This document shows positions 1 to 11,534 of a stretch of 64,000 nt of DNA, piece after piece. The position numbers and the translations under genes were made by a program. Source of the DNA: Ypsolopha sequella (taxonomy: Eukaryota; Arthropoda; Insecta; Lepidoptera; Ypsolophidae); the NCBI GenBank assembly GCA_934047225.1, contig OW204004.1, forward strand, positions 10,358,401 through 10,422,400, in the 5' to 3' direction. The notes under the pieces were generated by a model. It was given only the letters and a program-made list of their open reading frames with translations. It was not told the DNA's origin and did no database searches. The first letter of the stretch is position 1. Each line of letters begins with the position of its first letter.

Positions 1-640
1 GATTACGGCCTCACCACTGCTTGGATGTTAGCACATAACTCTAGATTGCAGCAATCACTTTGTGTCAGGTAGGGTACTGATTGCAGATTATTGTATTATT
101 GCTTGAAAATTTGCATTTTCTCCCATCTGTGAAAACTTGTAATTGGCTTTTCTGTTACTAAGTTTGTATGTTTTATATATATATATATTAAAGCTGTAAG
201 CTGTAAGTGTAAGCGAAAAAAAAAACTTGCTACTTAAACATTATCATAATACCCACTTGACCATCGTTCTACATATACAATAGCATATTGGTGTTTTCGT
301 TGCTGTATCATAGAGAATGCGCCGACTTCTAAATAACATATATTATAGGAAGAAGAAAGAAGTCAGCAAAATTATTATTTCGGTACAATCGGTCAGTTTA
401 TAACTATTTCAAACTTTTAGTGAAAGTCTTACATGTGAAGTCGGTTACTATTTTTTTGTAAAAAGTTAAATTTAATTTAAGCGAAATAATTGACGGGGAA
501 GAGTACATGACAGTATCTAACTGTTAATTTGACACCCGTGATCCCCCTGACACACTACAGTCATTTATTTACACTCCAGTATAGTTAGTAGTAGCATATT
601 TACACTCTAGACACTCTGCGAATGAGGGCTAGGCCAAAAA
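1..640. other. No gene recognised; AT-rich intergenic sequence
   Basis: No open frame with gene-like character and no terminal repeat was found. From about 612 the sequence matches a repeat also present at about 15305-15480, sharing the GCGAATGAG start and the later CGACACCTCTCGT block. At 612-1500 that repeat is interrupted by two later insertions, listed separately. Confidence 0.4.
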
Positions 641-642
641 AG

Positions 643-972
643 TCCAAGTTCAGTTCAGTTCAGTTCATTTATTTATCTTTTGGTTCATTACTATACACTT
701 AGATATGTCATCATACATTAATATACACTTAGATATAACTTTAAAATACTAAATAAAAAATACAATAAAATTACAAACTTATCCAAGATAGCACCAAAAC
801 ATAATCTAAAATACAAAATGACAATAATTATTTACCCTATGTCCAACTACTATCATATAAAACAGCCACAAAAGCTTTGTCCTAAAAACATATATATAAT
901 TACTATGATTAAAATAATAATGTCAGAATTAAAATATTCATAAAATAGACAAATAAAATTAATAAAAAAAAC
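643..972 (-). mobile_element. Probable LINE 3' end (minus strand) inside an older repeat
   Basis: Tandem GTTCA units at about 647-669 look like the tail of a minus-strand non-LTR retrotransposon, followed by an AT-rich 3'-UTR-like stretch. The uninterrupted relative at 15305-15480 runs straight from its AAAAAAGTG to GACTTCGACC, so roughly 330 bp is extra here. No coding sequence survives. The boundaries are approximate and no clear target duplication was found. Confidence 0.4.
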
Positions 973-1075
973 ATGAAGACTTCGACCTTCACGACAATTT
1001 TGCTGTAGTATGTGTGTTTGTGTTTACAAACGTATATGTTTGTATAAGTATATTAATGCAGTATATACGTGCGCG

Positions 1076-1446
1076 TTTTTACAGGTGGTAGAGCTGATGC
1101 CAGGCTCGACTGTGAAGATACCACCATCTTACTTGGAGACCACCTCGAAGTAATTTGGGGGAGAGTAAGAGGACAGCTCACAGGCAAAAAACCAGGAGGC
1201 CCACCATGCCTGGGACCGATGGATGGCGCTATATCCATCCCTAATAGCCGGGCCTTATATGGAACAGACTGGTGACGGGCAGCGGCGTCACTGGTGCGAG
1301 GGTTCCGAGACCGCGCTCACCAACCCGCCTGCCCAGCGTGTGTGAGTATGGGCAATTCTTCCAGGATGACCGCCCGGAGTGGCAAAGTCCTGGAAAGGCT
1401 TATGTCCAGCAGTGGATGAACTAGGCCGATGGATGGATGGATGGAG
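1076..1446 (+). mobile_element. SINE-like element with RTE-type tail, family E copy 1
   Basis: It begins TTTTTACAGGTGGTAGAGCTG-like and ends in TATGTCCAGCAGTGGATGAA plus GGATGGATGG. The 3' part resembles the ends of the RTE LINEs in this window (20261-20610), so it probably borrows RTE machinery. Flanking ACGTGCGCG (1067-1075) and ACGTACGCG (1447-1455) match at 8 of 9 bases and look like an aged target duplication. Related copies lie at 16074-16417, 34124-34484 and 61006-61320, with a broken copy around 8245-8640. The short open frames inside are not genes. Confidence 0.7.
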
Positions 1447-1530
1447 ACGTACGCGTCGGTAGCGAAAGGAACAACGTGTTCCACGACACCTCTCGTTCTT
1501 TTAGTATGAATATTATATAGTATGATAATA

Positions 1531-1713
1531 AAGCCGATTCTGAAGGCTTTAATTTTAGTTTTAGTGCTGTCAAAACTAAATTTTCTTCATTGCGAAATAG
1601 TTTTTAAAGGTTAGGAAGAGACAAAATTTATGAATTATAAATATTAATTTATTTTGGCAAAATTTAAGTTTTAACAGCACTAAAACTAAAATGAAAGCCT
1701 TCAGAACCGGCTT
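1531..1713. mobile_element. Palindromic MITE flanked by TA
   Basis: Left end AAGCCGATTCTGAAGGCTTT pairs with the complementary right end AAAGCCTTCAGAACCGGCTT, and the match continues through a TTTTAGTTTTAGTGCTGT arm (about 45 bp per arm). TA on both sides (1529-1530 and 1714-1715) suggests Tc1/mariner-type insertion. It is non-coding. Confidence 0.65.
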
Positions 1714-3958
1714 TAATTTGTATAAATTTTTAACCCAATTTCCTGTTTTATTCTAGTAATTTGCCGAGATGAGATGAGAATCTCGGTATTTTATCGAGAA
1801 TATTAATATTGCGTCGATTTTTATAACTTATACCAAAATATTTCAGTGAAAACACAATGTCGGTACATATTGTACATCCTATTGCATATTCTATGATGCT
1901 CCCTTGGAAGCTTTATTGAAGTATGTACCGCACAATGCACAATAGACGCAGTCCTAGCTGATCAGCTGATTTACATATACCTATACAATACGGCACAATT
2001 TCAGTACTTACACTGTTGGAAATTCATACACAGGTAGATACTAGATAGGTAGGCACTCAACATAAGCAGATTTCTTATCTAATCTTATAAATAAGCTAAT
2101 TACAACATCAATTATTGTAATTGAACATAAATATATTACATGTTTATCGGTTTTTGCTATTGCAAAACAACGTAGGTACTTGTAAACCGTTTTTCATGTT
2201 GAAATTAGCTTCATTGGCGATTTGCATGGAGACTCCCCCGAACTTCGCTTATACGGCGCGTAGAGCACGCATCTGTGTGCGTGAGTTTTTTTTTTGGAAT
2301 TTTGCTGGAATAGCCTAACTGACATGTTCGAGAAATGCCATTAACTTTGCATAACAAAATTACTTTAACTAACTAACTAACTTTGCATTATTAAAGTGCA
2401 TAACTTAACTTTTCTTGTTAAGAAGTTAAAAATTGAAAAACGTTTTAGTATTTGACAGATAACACCAATAATTCAGTATTAGTGAAAAACAGCATTTTAA
2501 GTTTGTTTTGAGGAGATCATAACTAATTGTGTTCAATGTGAAACTGTTGCTTTATAGACCTCAATAATACGGAACTATCGGCGTCAAAAGGCACAGATCA
2601 AAATGCTTTTCGATTTAAAATTTATAAACAAGAAAAACAAAGTTAAGTTATGCACTTTGCGCCAAGCTACTGACATTTAACCTTAATCACATTTATGATT
2701 AATACTTGCGATTGTCGGCACTTGGTGAAACATCATCATAATCTTGATAAAAACACTTGTATTGTTTCACAATATCAATATTTTATTAAGAGTATGACAT
2801 AGCCAAAACAAAAACCAGTTCCGGGCGTGGCTTATTCTATTTTACGATAGCGCGCGGGGGGAAATTCGTCCCGGTCTCTAAGCTCTCGTCACCATAGCAA
2901 AAATACGAATAGAGTGGACGAGGCAGGGTCAAAAGTAATACGTATTTTATTTTATCTAATTTATTTGTGTATTTCGATCATCGTCACACGGTATTGATCC
3001 TACTTGCTATCACGTCGGGACGTAAATTTATTATGGTCGGCTAAAAGTGGTTTTTTGAGTGTTTGATTTATCAGTTGACCCTCGGAACATTTCAGACACT
3101 CCTTTAGAGATACATAATAATATTGTGACGGTTAATTGTCACCATTACCCATTCTTTAAATATTTTTCGCCCGTTGAGCTGGTTTTACACTTGCGGGAAA
3201 ATAAATTGGACCAAAAATTTCTTTACAAAAAAATTTTACTAAAGTTATTATTACAAAAAGTGGAAACTAACAAATATTCTCAGAAGGAATGCACCACGTC
3301 ACTATCTATCTCACTGTAGCCTATATCAATTATGAGTCTCTCATTCAACCACGTTTAACTGCGTTACTATCTCATTCCAACTCATTTTAAATAGCGTCAC
3401 TATTTATCTCACTCTAACGCGTGTTAAATGGCATTTCTAATGAACGTCAAATATTTTTACTGCCCGCCACTCTTTCATTCTAAATTCTAATTATTTAAAA
3501 AAATACGCAGCTCCTTTGGTAGTAAAATAGCAATAACTTTTTTTTCAAAAGTAATACACAGAAATTGCCAGATCATTTGAAAAACAATATTTGATGAGCC
3601 GTTATTTAAGACAATTTGCAAAACTAACATAGGACATTTTTTTCAGGGTGTGGTATCGAACTAACCTAATTACAAAAAATTGCTCATAAATTGGGTTTTT
3701 ATTTTTCTTCCTGATGTAACAGCATTTCAAGGTTTATTTTTGACTTTATCAATAGCATGACTATTCAGAGTTGCGCAACAAAAATTTTATTCTTAGAATT
3801 TAGAACTGGTTAGCTTTGACTCTCAAAAATATATTCGAATTTATAAAGGTACCATCAGCTCGAAGACTATCTACTTTTTGCTGAGGTCATAATTTGATAT
3901 TCTGGTCAGTCATGAGCTGGCCTACCAGCCTTCCAAGGGAAAGCGTTGACTTTTGGGA
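1714..3958. other. No supported gene; intergenic with minor repeats
   Basis: AT-rich. A block around 2730-2780 (CATAATCTTGATAAAAACAC) recurs in inverted form near 6545-6590. An 86-codon frame at 3059-3319 has no ATG start and no recognised family; it is low-complexity Lys/Leu-rich in its second half. The sequence around 2815-2870 is locally GC-rich. Confidence 0.4.
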
Positions 3959-5625
3959 CACCTGTTTACCCTTGGGATAAATCGCCAAGTGTTTAAAATA
4001 TAGAAATTTATTTGTATCATAGTTTGAAATGTTCAGGTCCCTTTACGCAAAATGAAAAAACAAAACTCTTTTAGGATTAATTTGTTGTCCCTATGTTTGT
4101 CTGTTTGTCCGTTTGTCTAGGCAATTTTTCTGGGTAAAATCAATAAATGCTAATATTTACAGCCCTGTAAAATATACATATTATAACGTTTTTATGGACT
4201 TTCGTTTAACTTTTTCATACAAATTTTATCCTTATAAAAATATAGAGATCAACACTTCACATAATATTTTGCATTTGAAAGAAAGCACAGAAAGGAACTG
4301 TAGAACAAATAATGTAAAAAATATAAAACCATATCTTTCTATTCTAAAGGGATTAATAATTTACTGTTTGTTCAATGTGGCGATAGCTTTGTTTATTATT
4401 TTTTTTTTCTTTGTTACAAAGATAACAAATATTTTCATACAAAGTTTTCCTTAAGGGCTTTTAACAAAATATTAAGAAATAATTATAACGGTAAAGTACA
4501 ACTTTTACCTAAGACAATTTATTGTTAAAAGTTTGCTATATGCATAAACATATTTTAATGATATTATGGTATATTCAAAATAATTGGGTTTTCCATAAGC
4601 GTGATATCAGATTATTTAAGAAATTTTACGGCTGGTATCACGACGACGGATAAGCCAATTATTTTATTACTATTGTAATATAATTAAAAATATGTAAATA
4701 CATACAGCAGACTTTTAACTATAAGTTTTCTTAACTAAAAGTTGTATTTTTACTTATTGAAATTGTATTTCTCATCAAGAAGTGCAAGATGACAAGATAT
4801 TCCAAATAAGTTAATTGAATTTGTGAAATAGTTTCAGGTCAAAACAGTTTTCATTGAAACGGTAATTGATTATACTTAGCAAATTGTGTAAACTTAGTCA
4901 TCTAGTGTAACTTAGCAAAGTGTGTGAACGACGCCTGTATTTCTCTCTTTTTTATTTCCAGTATAGATAAAAATATACAAACTTGTTAAACTTTGTGTAA
5001 AAACGAGGCAATATTGACGATATCCTGACAGCTATTATGATGGTGTTTTATCAAATTTTGCTTTTTGGGCTGTATAGAGACGTAGTTAGATGTCACTAGA
5101 ATATACTCGTGAAAAAAGATATGAAGAAAATAAGCTGTAGACTTCACATTCGGTTTATACCTATTGTATGAATTTTAAGAAAAATACAGGGGTAAAGGGA
5201 CCTCTTAAGGAAAACCTTGTATTAAACTATTTGTTATCTTGGTAAAAATAATTCAAGGAAAAAAATAAACAAAGCTATCGCCACATTGAACAGTAGATAA
5301 TTAATCCCTTTAGAATAGAACAACATGGTTTTCATATTTTTTACATTATTTGTTCAACAATTCCTTTCTGTGTTGACTTTTAAATGCAAAATATTATCTC
5401 AAGTGTTCATCCCTACATTTTCATAGTGAGAAAATTTGTACAGATAAACATAGGGATAACAAATTAATCCTAAAAGAGTTTCATTGTTTTCATTTTGCGT
5501 AACAGAACCTGAACATGTACCGACAGGATTATCTACGATCTAATAATTTTGCCATGCACTGTAAATATTTCAAAATAAATTTCTATATTTTAAATGCTTG
5601 GCGATTTATCCCAAGTAAGTGTACC
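3959..5625. repeat. Long inverted repeat element, about 1.7 kb
   Basis: The left arm (about 3959-4460) and right arm (about 5200-5625) are reverse complements over roughly 450-500 bp with scattered mismatches. Shared blocks include TTGGGATAAATCGCCAAG, ATATAGAAATTTATTT, AATCCTAAAAGAGTTT and GCGATAGCTTTGTTTATT. The 740-bp centre contains a second inverted pair around TACAACTTTTAC (about 4495) and AAAAGTTGTATTTT (about 4738). No transposase is encoded; the 113-codon frame at 4113 is an arm artefact. It is probably a non-autonomous foldback-type DNA element. Confidence 0.65.
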
Positions 5626-6415
5626 TATATAATTTGCAAAAAACTTCACTTATTGGACCTGAAATGGCGAGCCAATACTAGAGGGTAATTTCACGAAAAG
5701 GTCATTGACCTTTGTTACAGATCTCAGTAAGTATAAGTAAATTAATTTGGGTTTCAATAACGATCACAAAATTATTCTTTTAGAGTATATTATTTTCCCG
5801 CATAAAAGTACGAATTCATTCCAAATCCATTCAGTTTTGTTGTTATGACTATGGCACGATGTAGCTAAATCACTCATACGCATATTTTGTTGAGTTTTTA
5901 ACGGCAGGAATATGATGCTCCTCGAAATATTACTTTATAAAATTAATTTCAATGTGTTTTGAAGTAGTTTTGGGAGATATGTATAGCTTGCAAAAAAGGG
6001 CACAGGTTCCACGTCTTACGGGCGCCAACGCTAGGCGTAGACTGACAATATCTTGCTGCCGCTGACTGCATCAGTGGATTTACGTATTTTTGGAAAAAGG
6101 GGGTGCTTTTTTTGACCCGAATAACGTGGTATTTGGAAAATGAATAGATATCATTCACACTAATTTTATTAAAAAAAAACCAACAAAATCGCGAAAGCGA
6201 TACCTGAAACAAAATCGATAAGAAGTGTGCAATAGAGGGTTACAAAAAAATTCATTGACAGTACAAATATGAATCGATTAACGTGTTTGTGGAAAATGAA
6301 TACCTTAAAGTTCAACCAAAAACATGTATTTTTTTTATGGCTATACGTAACCTAATTATTGCAACAAAATCATCCGAAAGCTGACATTTTATTTCTGTTT
6401 GTATTTTCGTTCCCC
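5626..6415. other. No feature recognised
   Basis: AT-rich sequence. The 87-codon reverse frame at 5949-6212 has no recognisable domain and is likely chance. Confidence 0.35.
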
Positions 6416-6533
6416 TTAATCCAACTGGTTTCGCCTTACGGCATTATCAAGGAACTGTTAAATATAATAAATAAACAATAAAGGAATGTGTAGTTGTTGT
6501 TTACATTGCAGATGGCGAAACCGGTTGGATTAA
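6416..6533. repeat. Small inverted-repeat element
   Basis: TTAATCCAACTGGTTTCGCC at the left end and GGCGAAACCGGTTGGATTAA at the right end are reverse complements with one mismatch. The 78-bp interior is AT-rich. It is probably a short MITE; no target duplication was established. Confidence 0.5.
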
Positions 6534-6716
6534 TAACAGAGTGATATTGTGAAACAGTACAAGTGTTTTTATCAAGATTAATCACATTTATTTATTATGT
6601 GTAAGTCAAAAATAAGAAGAACCATCTTAAGTTGTGCGTTTCGTAGATGATACAATTCCACTTAAATGATTCTTTTATCGTTTGGTACAATGGGCTCTTC
6701 TTTTTTCGCAATAAAG

Positions 6717-7062
6717 GTTTTTTCAATAAAAGTGCTCGTAAAGGTCCACTTTTTATGCATCAAAACCAATTATTATTATTTTTTTATTATTTACAAGAAG
6801 TTAGCTAACCTGCAACCTTTCCTGTGTAACATAAATGTTAAATTTTTTTCCACTGTTTAACGGCTCTGGATATAATCCTTTTGAGCCAATCATAATTTAA
6901 AGTTCACAAGATTATATTTGTTTTATTTCCTCACACTATGCATTGAAAAACGTAGTATGATACACGGGCGTAAGAGCAATAAATTACTCGGTTACGTTTA
7001 AAACACTCGCTACGCTCGTGCTCGTAATTTATTCCTTTTCGCCCTTGTAGCATAAACTACTA
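6717..7062 (+). repeat. Repeat family B, copy 1
   Basis: The two-part family starts near TTTTCAATAAAAGTGCTCGT, runs through TAACCTGCAACCTTTCC and CTCACACTATGCATTGAAAA, then a hairpin module bounded by TAGTATGATACACGGGCG and CGCCCTTGTAGCATAAACTA. Five other copies lie at 25884, 33641 (core only), 38813, 50592 and 54136. It has no coding capacity. Confidence 0.7.
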
Positions 7063-7135
7063 TTCATTTCTAATTGTCAATTTTATCTGTCAAATTTACC
7101 GAATAAACATTTGTACCAGTTCGGACCACATCACA

Positions 7136-7342
7136 ATGGACAAGCAAACAATACGGCGCGATGTTAGCACGGTTTACCCCATTGTACTGTTGATCCTTAA
7201 GACGTACCCGCATACAATGTTCCCAATCTCGGTGCAGGTTTTATGTAAATACCAAGCAATTTTATCGGCGACTGTACTGAAGAGAAATATAAATAAACTC
7301 TGCTATGTAGATGTTCTGTACCAATATTTTAAACTTGCCTAG
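7136..7342 (+). CDS. Small ORF of unknown function (68 codons), weak candidate
   Basis: I do not recognise this protein. The frame opens with an ATG in an acceptable context (CACAATGG) and encodes 68 residues beginning MDKQTIRRDVST, with a hydrophobic stretch around residues 14-24 (VYPIVLLILK). Its codons are richer in G and C than the surrounding DNA, which is the only coding hint. It sits just after a family B repeat and before a hAT MITE. It could be a small gene, a first exon, a transposon relic or chance. No intron signal was resolved. Confidence 0.22.
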   Translation: MDKQTIRRDVSTVYPIVLLILKTYPHTMFPISVQVLCKYQAILSATVLKRNINKLCYVDVLYQYFKLA

Positions 7343-7544
7343 ATCTCGGTCGACGAACTGGATTAGTCGCTGGTTCGTGATAGCAAAGAATATAAACGAT
7401 AGGCGGGTTATATATATTCGAGTCCCGCCAGAGATTACTTTTTAAAAGTATTAGAAGAATTGGTACTGTTCAATCTTGTAACGCACTCGAAATATATTTA
7501 GATCAGCCTTTATCATCCAGAAAAAAATTATGATGGCTTGTGAT

Positions 7545-8108
7545 TAGGGTTACCAACTCTGGGAATGAGATTTTCGGGATTTATGGAATAAAGATCGGGA
7601 CAACCAAAATAAAATCGGGACTTCTTAAAAAAGATTTTTATCGTGATTAATCGTGAACATATTTAACATAGTAGAATAATTACTTACCTTTACTAAAATT
7701 TAGTCTATGCTAAAATTAAATTATATCTGATATTGAACTATAGTACATACGATACGAGAGCGATTCGGCTCGTGCCGCAAACTCACACTCGTCAGAAAAC
7801 GTTTCTCGCACGAGTGTCGTATAATTTTTTATAGCACAAGTGCGGAAAATGCCGACTTTACGCACGCGCAGCGTGCGTAAAGTGGTCATTTTACGCACGG
7901 TGTGCTATAAAACAAATTACGAATTTTTTTGTTTTTAAATGAATATTTGTTTTAGTATTTGGCGCATTTTATACATTTCCGTACGTAATCGAAAAATTTT
8001 AAACATGTAAGTTGAATGAAAAATTGGGAAATGTTGAAAATCGGGAAACGGGACACAGGGGCCTGAAATCGGAATATCCCGATCAAATCGGGACAGTTGG
8101 CAACCCTA
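7545..8108. mobile_element. hAT-like MITE with TAGGGTTACCAAC ends
   Basis: The element starts TAGGGTTACCAACT and ends AGTTGGCAACCCTA, an inverted pair. CTTGTGAT (7537-7544) and CTTGTGAG (8109-8116) form a 7 of 8 target duplication. A hairpin around 7830-7910 repeats TTTACGCAC in both orientations. Its ends match the neighbour at 8291-8597, so both belong to one hAT-like family. No transposase is present. Confidence 0.75.
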
Positions 8109-8244
8109 CTTGTGAGAAACATATAATGGTATTTTGTGAAAAGGTGACGGAATGTGAGACATTGGAACATGTGCTTGTTTACGAAACAAACGAAGTATTA
8201 CACACTTTTTTGGAAAAATTTGTAAATTAAAAGAAACACCGCGC

Positions 8245-8282
8245 TCACCTAACCCAGCGTGAGTGAGTATAGGCTATATTCC
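8245..8282 (+). repeat. Fragment of the family E SINE, split by a MITE
   Basis: CCGCGCTCACC and CAGCGTGAGTGAGTATAGGC correspond to the middle of the family E SINE. The matching continuation (GACCGCCAAGAGTGGC) resumes at 8603, after the inserted hAT MITE. Confidence 0.55.
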
Positions 8283-8290
8283 AGTAGGAC

Positions 8291-8597
8291 TAGGGTTTCC
8301 AACCCTCCCGGAATGCACGGGAGACTCTGGGGTTATTGTTCAACCTCCCAAGCTCCCGGGATGCAATAAAGTCTCCGGATTTTCTAAAATAAAATAATTA
8401 TCATTAACGAAATAGAAAAATCGAGCGAAATAAATAATTTAATGACGAAATAAATTTTGTTTTTTCTTACCAAATATGAATGATGCTTTTACAAAGCAAA
8501 GCAAATTAAAAATAATAAATATTACCGATTTTCATTCAATTGCCCACCGATTTTTTCAAATCTCCCGGGTTGGTTCTTCCGAGAGTTGGCAACCCTA
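8291..8597. mobile_element. hAT MITE with perfect 8-bp target duplication
   Basis: It is 307 bp long, starting TAGGGTTTCCAACCCTCCCG and ending GAGAGTTGGCAACCCTA. AGTAGGAC is duplicated exactly on both sides (8283-8290 and 8598-8605). It inserted into an older SINE copy, interrupting it. It has no coding capacity. Confidence 0.85.
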
Positions 8598-8659
8598 AGT
8601 AGGACCGCCAAGAGTGGCGAAATCAGTGGTGAACAAACCACGCTTATGAATGGAGGCCC

Positions 8660-8775
8660 ACCTCATGCCACGTAATTTATGTGCATAGTATTTATTTATA
8701 TAACACTTCCCGGTGATGGTAAACACGCAAGCCTTGAAAAGCGTGTATTTGTTCCCGAAATCCGCCGATGATATT
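8660..8775 (+). repeat. Fragment of tRNA-Lys-type SINE body
   Basis: TATGTGCATAGTAT, CGGTGATGGTAAACA and AAGCGTGTATTTGTTCCCGA resemble the body of the SINE at 19942-20660. The tRNA-like head is absent. Confidence 0.5.
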
Positions 8776-8874
8776 GAATATTATTTAGCCAGTTTAAATA
8801 GTTACAATTTTGTTTTAATTATTTAAAATACAATCTTAGTTAGCCTTTGTTTGTGATTTGTGTAGGGGATGAGC

Positions 8875-9362
8875 GCGCCTCATCATGACCTGATGAGGCG
8901 CCAGTTAGTTGCGCTGGTGTGGCCACGTGAGACGTATGCCAGAAGAGAGAATGGCGAAACGCATCTTATATTGCGAGCTTCGCAGTGGAAAACGGAAACA
9001 AGGCGGGCAGTTCCTTAGGTTTAAGGACGTGCAGAAACGTCACATGAAAAGTTGCAACATAGAACATTTGACATGGGAGTACCAGGCTGAAGACCGAACT
9101 GTGTGGCGGCATACAGTCAACACTAACATCTTCGAGTTCGAGACTAAACCAAGAGCTACTCTTGACGCCAGACGTGATGAACGCCGATGTAGACCACGCC
9201 ACCAGCTGCCATACAATACAACTACTACAATGGAAAGCTTGCATGTAGCCTGTGCTACCGCACTTTCACAAACAAGATAGGCTACATAAGTCACATGGCC
9301 GGCGCTCTCCACAGCCGCAACAGTCGCTGTGACCGAACTCGATCGGATGAATCATCATCATC
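8875..9362 (+). mobile_element. 5'-truncated LINE with RT C-terminal remnant
   Basis: A perfect 11-bp duplication, AGGGGATGAGC, flanks the insertion (8864-8874 and 9363-9373). The remaining frame from about 8912 reads RWCGHVRRMPEERMAKRIL, then a RFKDV..R...CNI..LTWE..AEDR..WR pattern seen in C-termini of non-LTR reverse transcriptases. Near 9250 a frameshift leads into a C..C..F....G...H.R tail (CYRTFTNKIGYISHMAG), typical of the closing zinc-knuckle-like motif. The element ends in an ATC repeat. The first 27 bases form a hairpin with an 11-bp stem (see findings). It is not functional. Confidence 0.75.
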
Positions 9363-9521
9363 AGGGGATGAGCACTGCCCAGCCGTATCACAGTTTTTTT
9401 TTTTTAACTAGCACGGAGGTCTGGTTTCATTTACGTATAATGTTTAGAGCTTTAGTTATCTAAGCTTGTACTTTTTAGTAAAAATAAATTATTAATATTA
9501 TTATTATTATGTAGGTACACT

Positions 9522-9905
9522 TTTCAGTCACGGGCCCATAGGGACCCGGTCATTTGAATAGCATTCATGGGGCCGAAGCCAACATTGAAGAGGCATTTGG
9601 TACCATTTAATCTAAATGTGAGATGGCTGCATCCATGGAGGCCTCTCCCTCAATGTATCATTGAGATACACTAACGGACAGTCCCCCAAAGTTACCAAAC
9701 TATTGCCAGGAAGGAAGCGACTTGGAGTGGGCTATGAGGATGGGATGCTAAATGGGCCGGATAACAGGGCTATGGAGTGAGATAACGGACATCTGCCTCG
9801 AAAATCGGCAGACGGTCACTTTCTGCTCGATAAACCCCTATCTAGCCACCATGGGCGGCCAGGGGGCAACACTATGTAAGCAGCTAAGGTTTATTATTAT
9901 TATAC
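9522..9905 (+). mobile_element. LINE 3' UTR fragment with TTA-repeat tail
   Basis: A relatively GC-rich block (CACGGGCCCATAGGGACCCG ... GGGGGCAACACTATG) ends in TTATTATTATTA at about 9888-9900. The adjacent block 9906-10308 shares its order of motifs (CACGGG, GAGGC, GCCAAC, GGGGGCAACA) and also ends in TTATTATTATTA, so two relatives lie head to tail. No RT sequence remains. Confidence 0.5.
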
Positions 9906-10308
9906 ATATATTTATTATATCACGGGACTTTGTAGTCCCGGACCTTTGGGAGGCGTGCGTGGAGGCGAAGCCAACACGTAGAGGCTCTTTAGACAATTCT
10001 AAATGTGATGTGACACCAATCGACGATTATCCCAGTACGCACTGTAGGAGTGCACCCAGGGACAACCCCCGGTCTGAGTAGGACTATTGTAAGCAATGAA
10101 GACACAGGAAACCAGACTATTGGGTTATGGTGCTAGTGGACTGGATATCTGGGACTATGGAAGAAACTATAGCGCCTACCCGACCTATGTTAATAACAGG
10201 GAAAAATGGGCAGACGGAGACTCGCCAACTCAATTAAATGGGCCCCCCACAAGGTCGCTCGCACGGAGACACAAGGGGGCAACATTTGTTGTTATTATTA
10301 TTATAAGG
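9906..10308 (+). mobile_element. Second LINE 3' UTR fragment with TTA-repeat tail
   Basis: It starts around ATCACGGGACTTTGTAGTCC and ends GGGGGCAACATTTGTTGTTA followed by TTATTATTATA. It is diverged from the block before it, so this is not a recent tandem duplication. The 84- and 109-codon frames across it look like chance frames in GC-richer DNA. Confidence 0.5.
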
Positions 10309-10317
10309 CTCACGGGG

Positions 10318-10432
10318 GTGTATTTATTAGGACGTGAAAATCGTCGATGAAAAGAGGGTGTACGGAGTTGACTGTTTCAGTGGCAGTCCACACAAAAACA
10401 CCTCTGATACCCTTAGTGACGTTATGTGTCAT
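10318..10432 (+). repeat. 3' fragment of tRNA-Lys-type SINE
   Basis: GGACGTGAAAATCGTCGATG, AAGAGGGTGTACGG and CACCTCTGATACCC match the 3' half of the SINE family at 16705 and 19942. Confidence 0.55.
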
Positions 10433-10967
10433 GTTTTGTAAGCAAAAATCTTTATTTTTTAAATCCAGAACTTTTTATTCTGTAATATTTGTTAAATTTA
10501 ACGTAGCACGTGTGAAATAATTTAATTTTATCAAACAAAGTAATGTATGTCACATGTACTTAGCAAACTGCCAGCACAGTTTGAAATAGCTAAGTTTTTG
10601 TTGAATGTCGTGCCAGCTCCGGACATTCTATGTTTTGCCCGGTTCCGGCCCGGCTGATATGCTAATATGTTACGGTACAAGAACTGGATTGAAGTTATTC
10701 ACTCATTAATGTAAATGCGAAAGTAGATTTTACTAAATATTTGAAGAAATTATTGTGTTATACGAGTACGTCATACAAACAAGGTTAGTATAGTTACAAA
10801 AACATAAATATTTTTTTAGCGTTACGCAAATAGACATAAAAACCCTTAAGGTGGATGCGACGGTTTTCGTTCCCAAACGCACAGCTTGTTTTTGAATAAA
10901 ATTATATTAAATTAATGTGATTTATTGAATAACGCGACAACAGTTTAAGGTTAAACATCAGTCGCTA
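10433..10967. other. No feature recognised
   Basis: AT-rich sequence with one GC-rich patch (GTTCCGGCCCGGCTGATATG) near 10640. No gene or terminal repeats were found. Confidence 0.35.
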
Positions 10968-11297
10968 TGACGTCACTTGAGAGTTTTAGACATTATACCG
11001 ATTGTGATGTGTGATTGCTTATAAAAAAGTGGTCTGTCTCTATTTGTCTATTCATCTGTCATCTAGCTGTCAAATCAGTCGGAAGCAAATTATTTGTTAG
11101 AAAAGAACACATTTCTAAACAGCCATTTATCAAGTGACGTCACACGAAGGCAAATGGAAGTTGCAGCTTTTTCGTAAAAATATTCATCATCATGAAGTTT
11201 TTTAAACAACAAGTTCTAAAATATGGCTTATAAAACCTAAATCTCGAAATGGTTTTCGAATTAACATACCTGAACATAATTTAATCTAAGCGAATTT
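10968..11297 (+). repeat. Repeat family A, copy 1 (paired TGACGTCA sites)
   Basis: It shares with four other copies the blocks GTGTGATTGCTTATAAAAAA, TCTAAACAGCCATTT, CTCGAAATGGTTTTCGAATT and ATAATTTAATCTAAGCGAAT. Two perfect TGACGTCA palindromes occur here, near 10968 and 11136. It is non-coding. Confidence 0.7.
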
Positions 11298-11534
11298 CCG
11301 TCGATGTTCTTACCGACACAAGTTGCTAATTTAGGGTGTGGATGCAGGTTAGTAACACCAAATCAGCAGCTTAGTGTGTGTCGGTACCACAGAACTATTA
11401 ATAAACTATTAATAAGGAATAGAAATGCCATGAAAGCAGTGACTGCGACGCACCGATTTGATCAATACGTCAAGACATAACCCACGGGCCTCTCATTCCT
11501 CAACCGAACGCGTTAGAACAAACATATTGTAAAA

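Noticed and set aside
3059..3319. 86-codon frame (FDLSVDPRNISDTPLEIHNN...)
   Set aside because: It starts at a GTG, its second half is Lys/Leu-rich low complexity, and no family was recognised. It could be a relic but cannot be supported.
4113..4454. 113-codon frame in the long inverted repeat
   Set aside because: Lies wholly in one arm of the inverted repeat, starts without ATG and is AT-driven.
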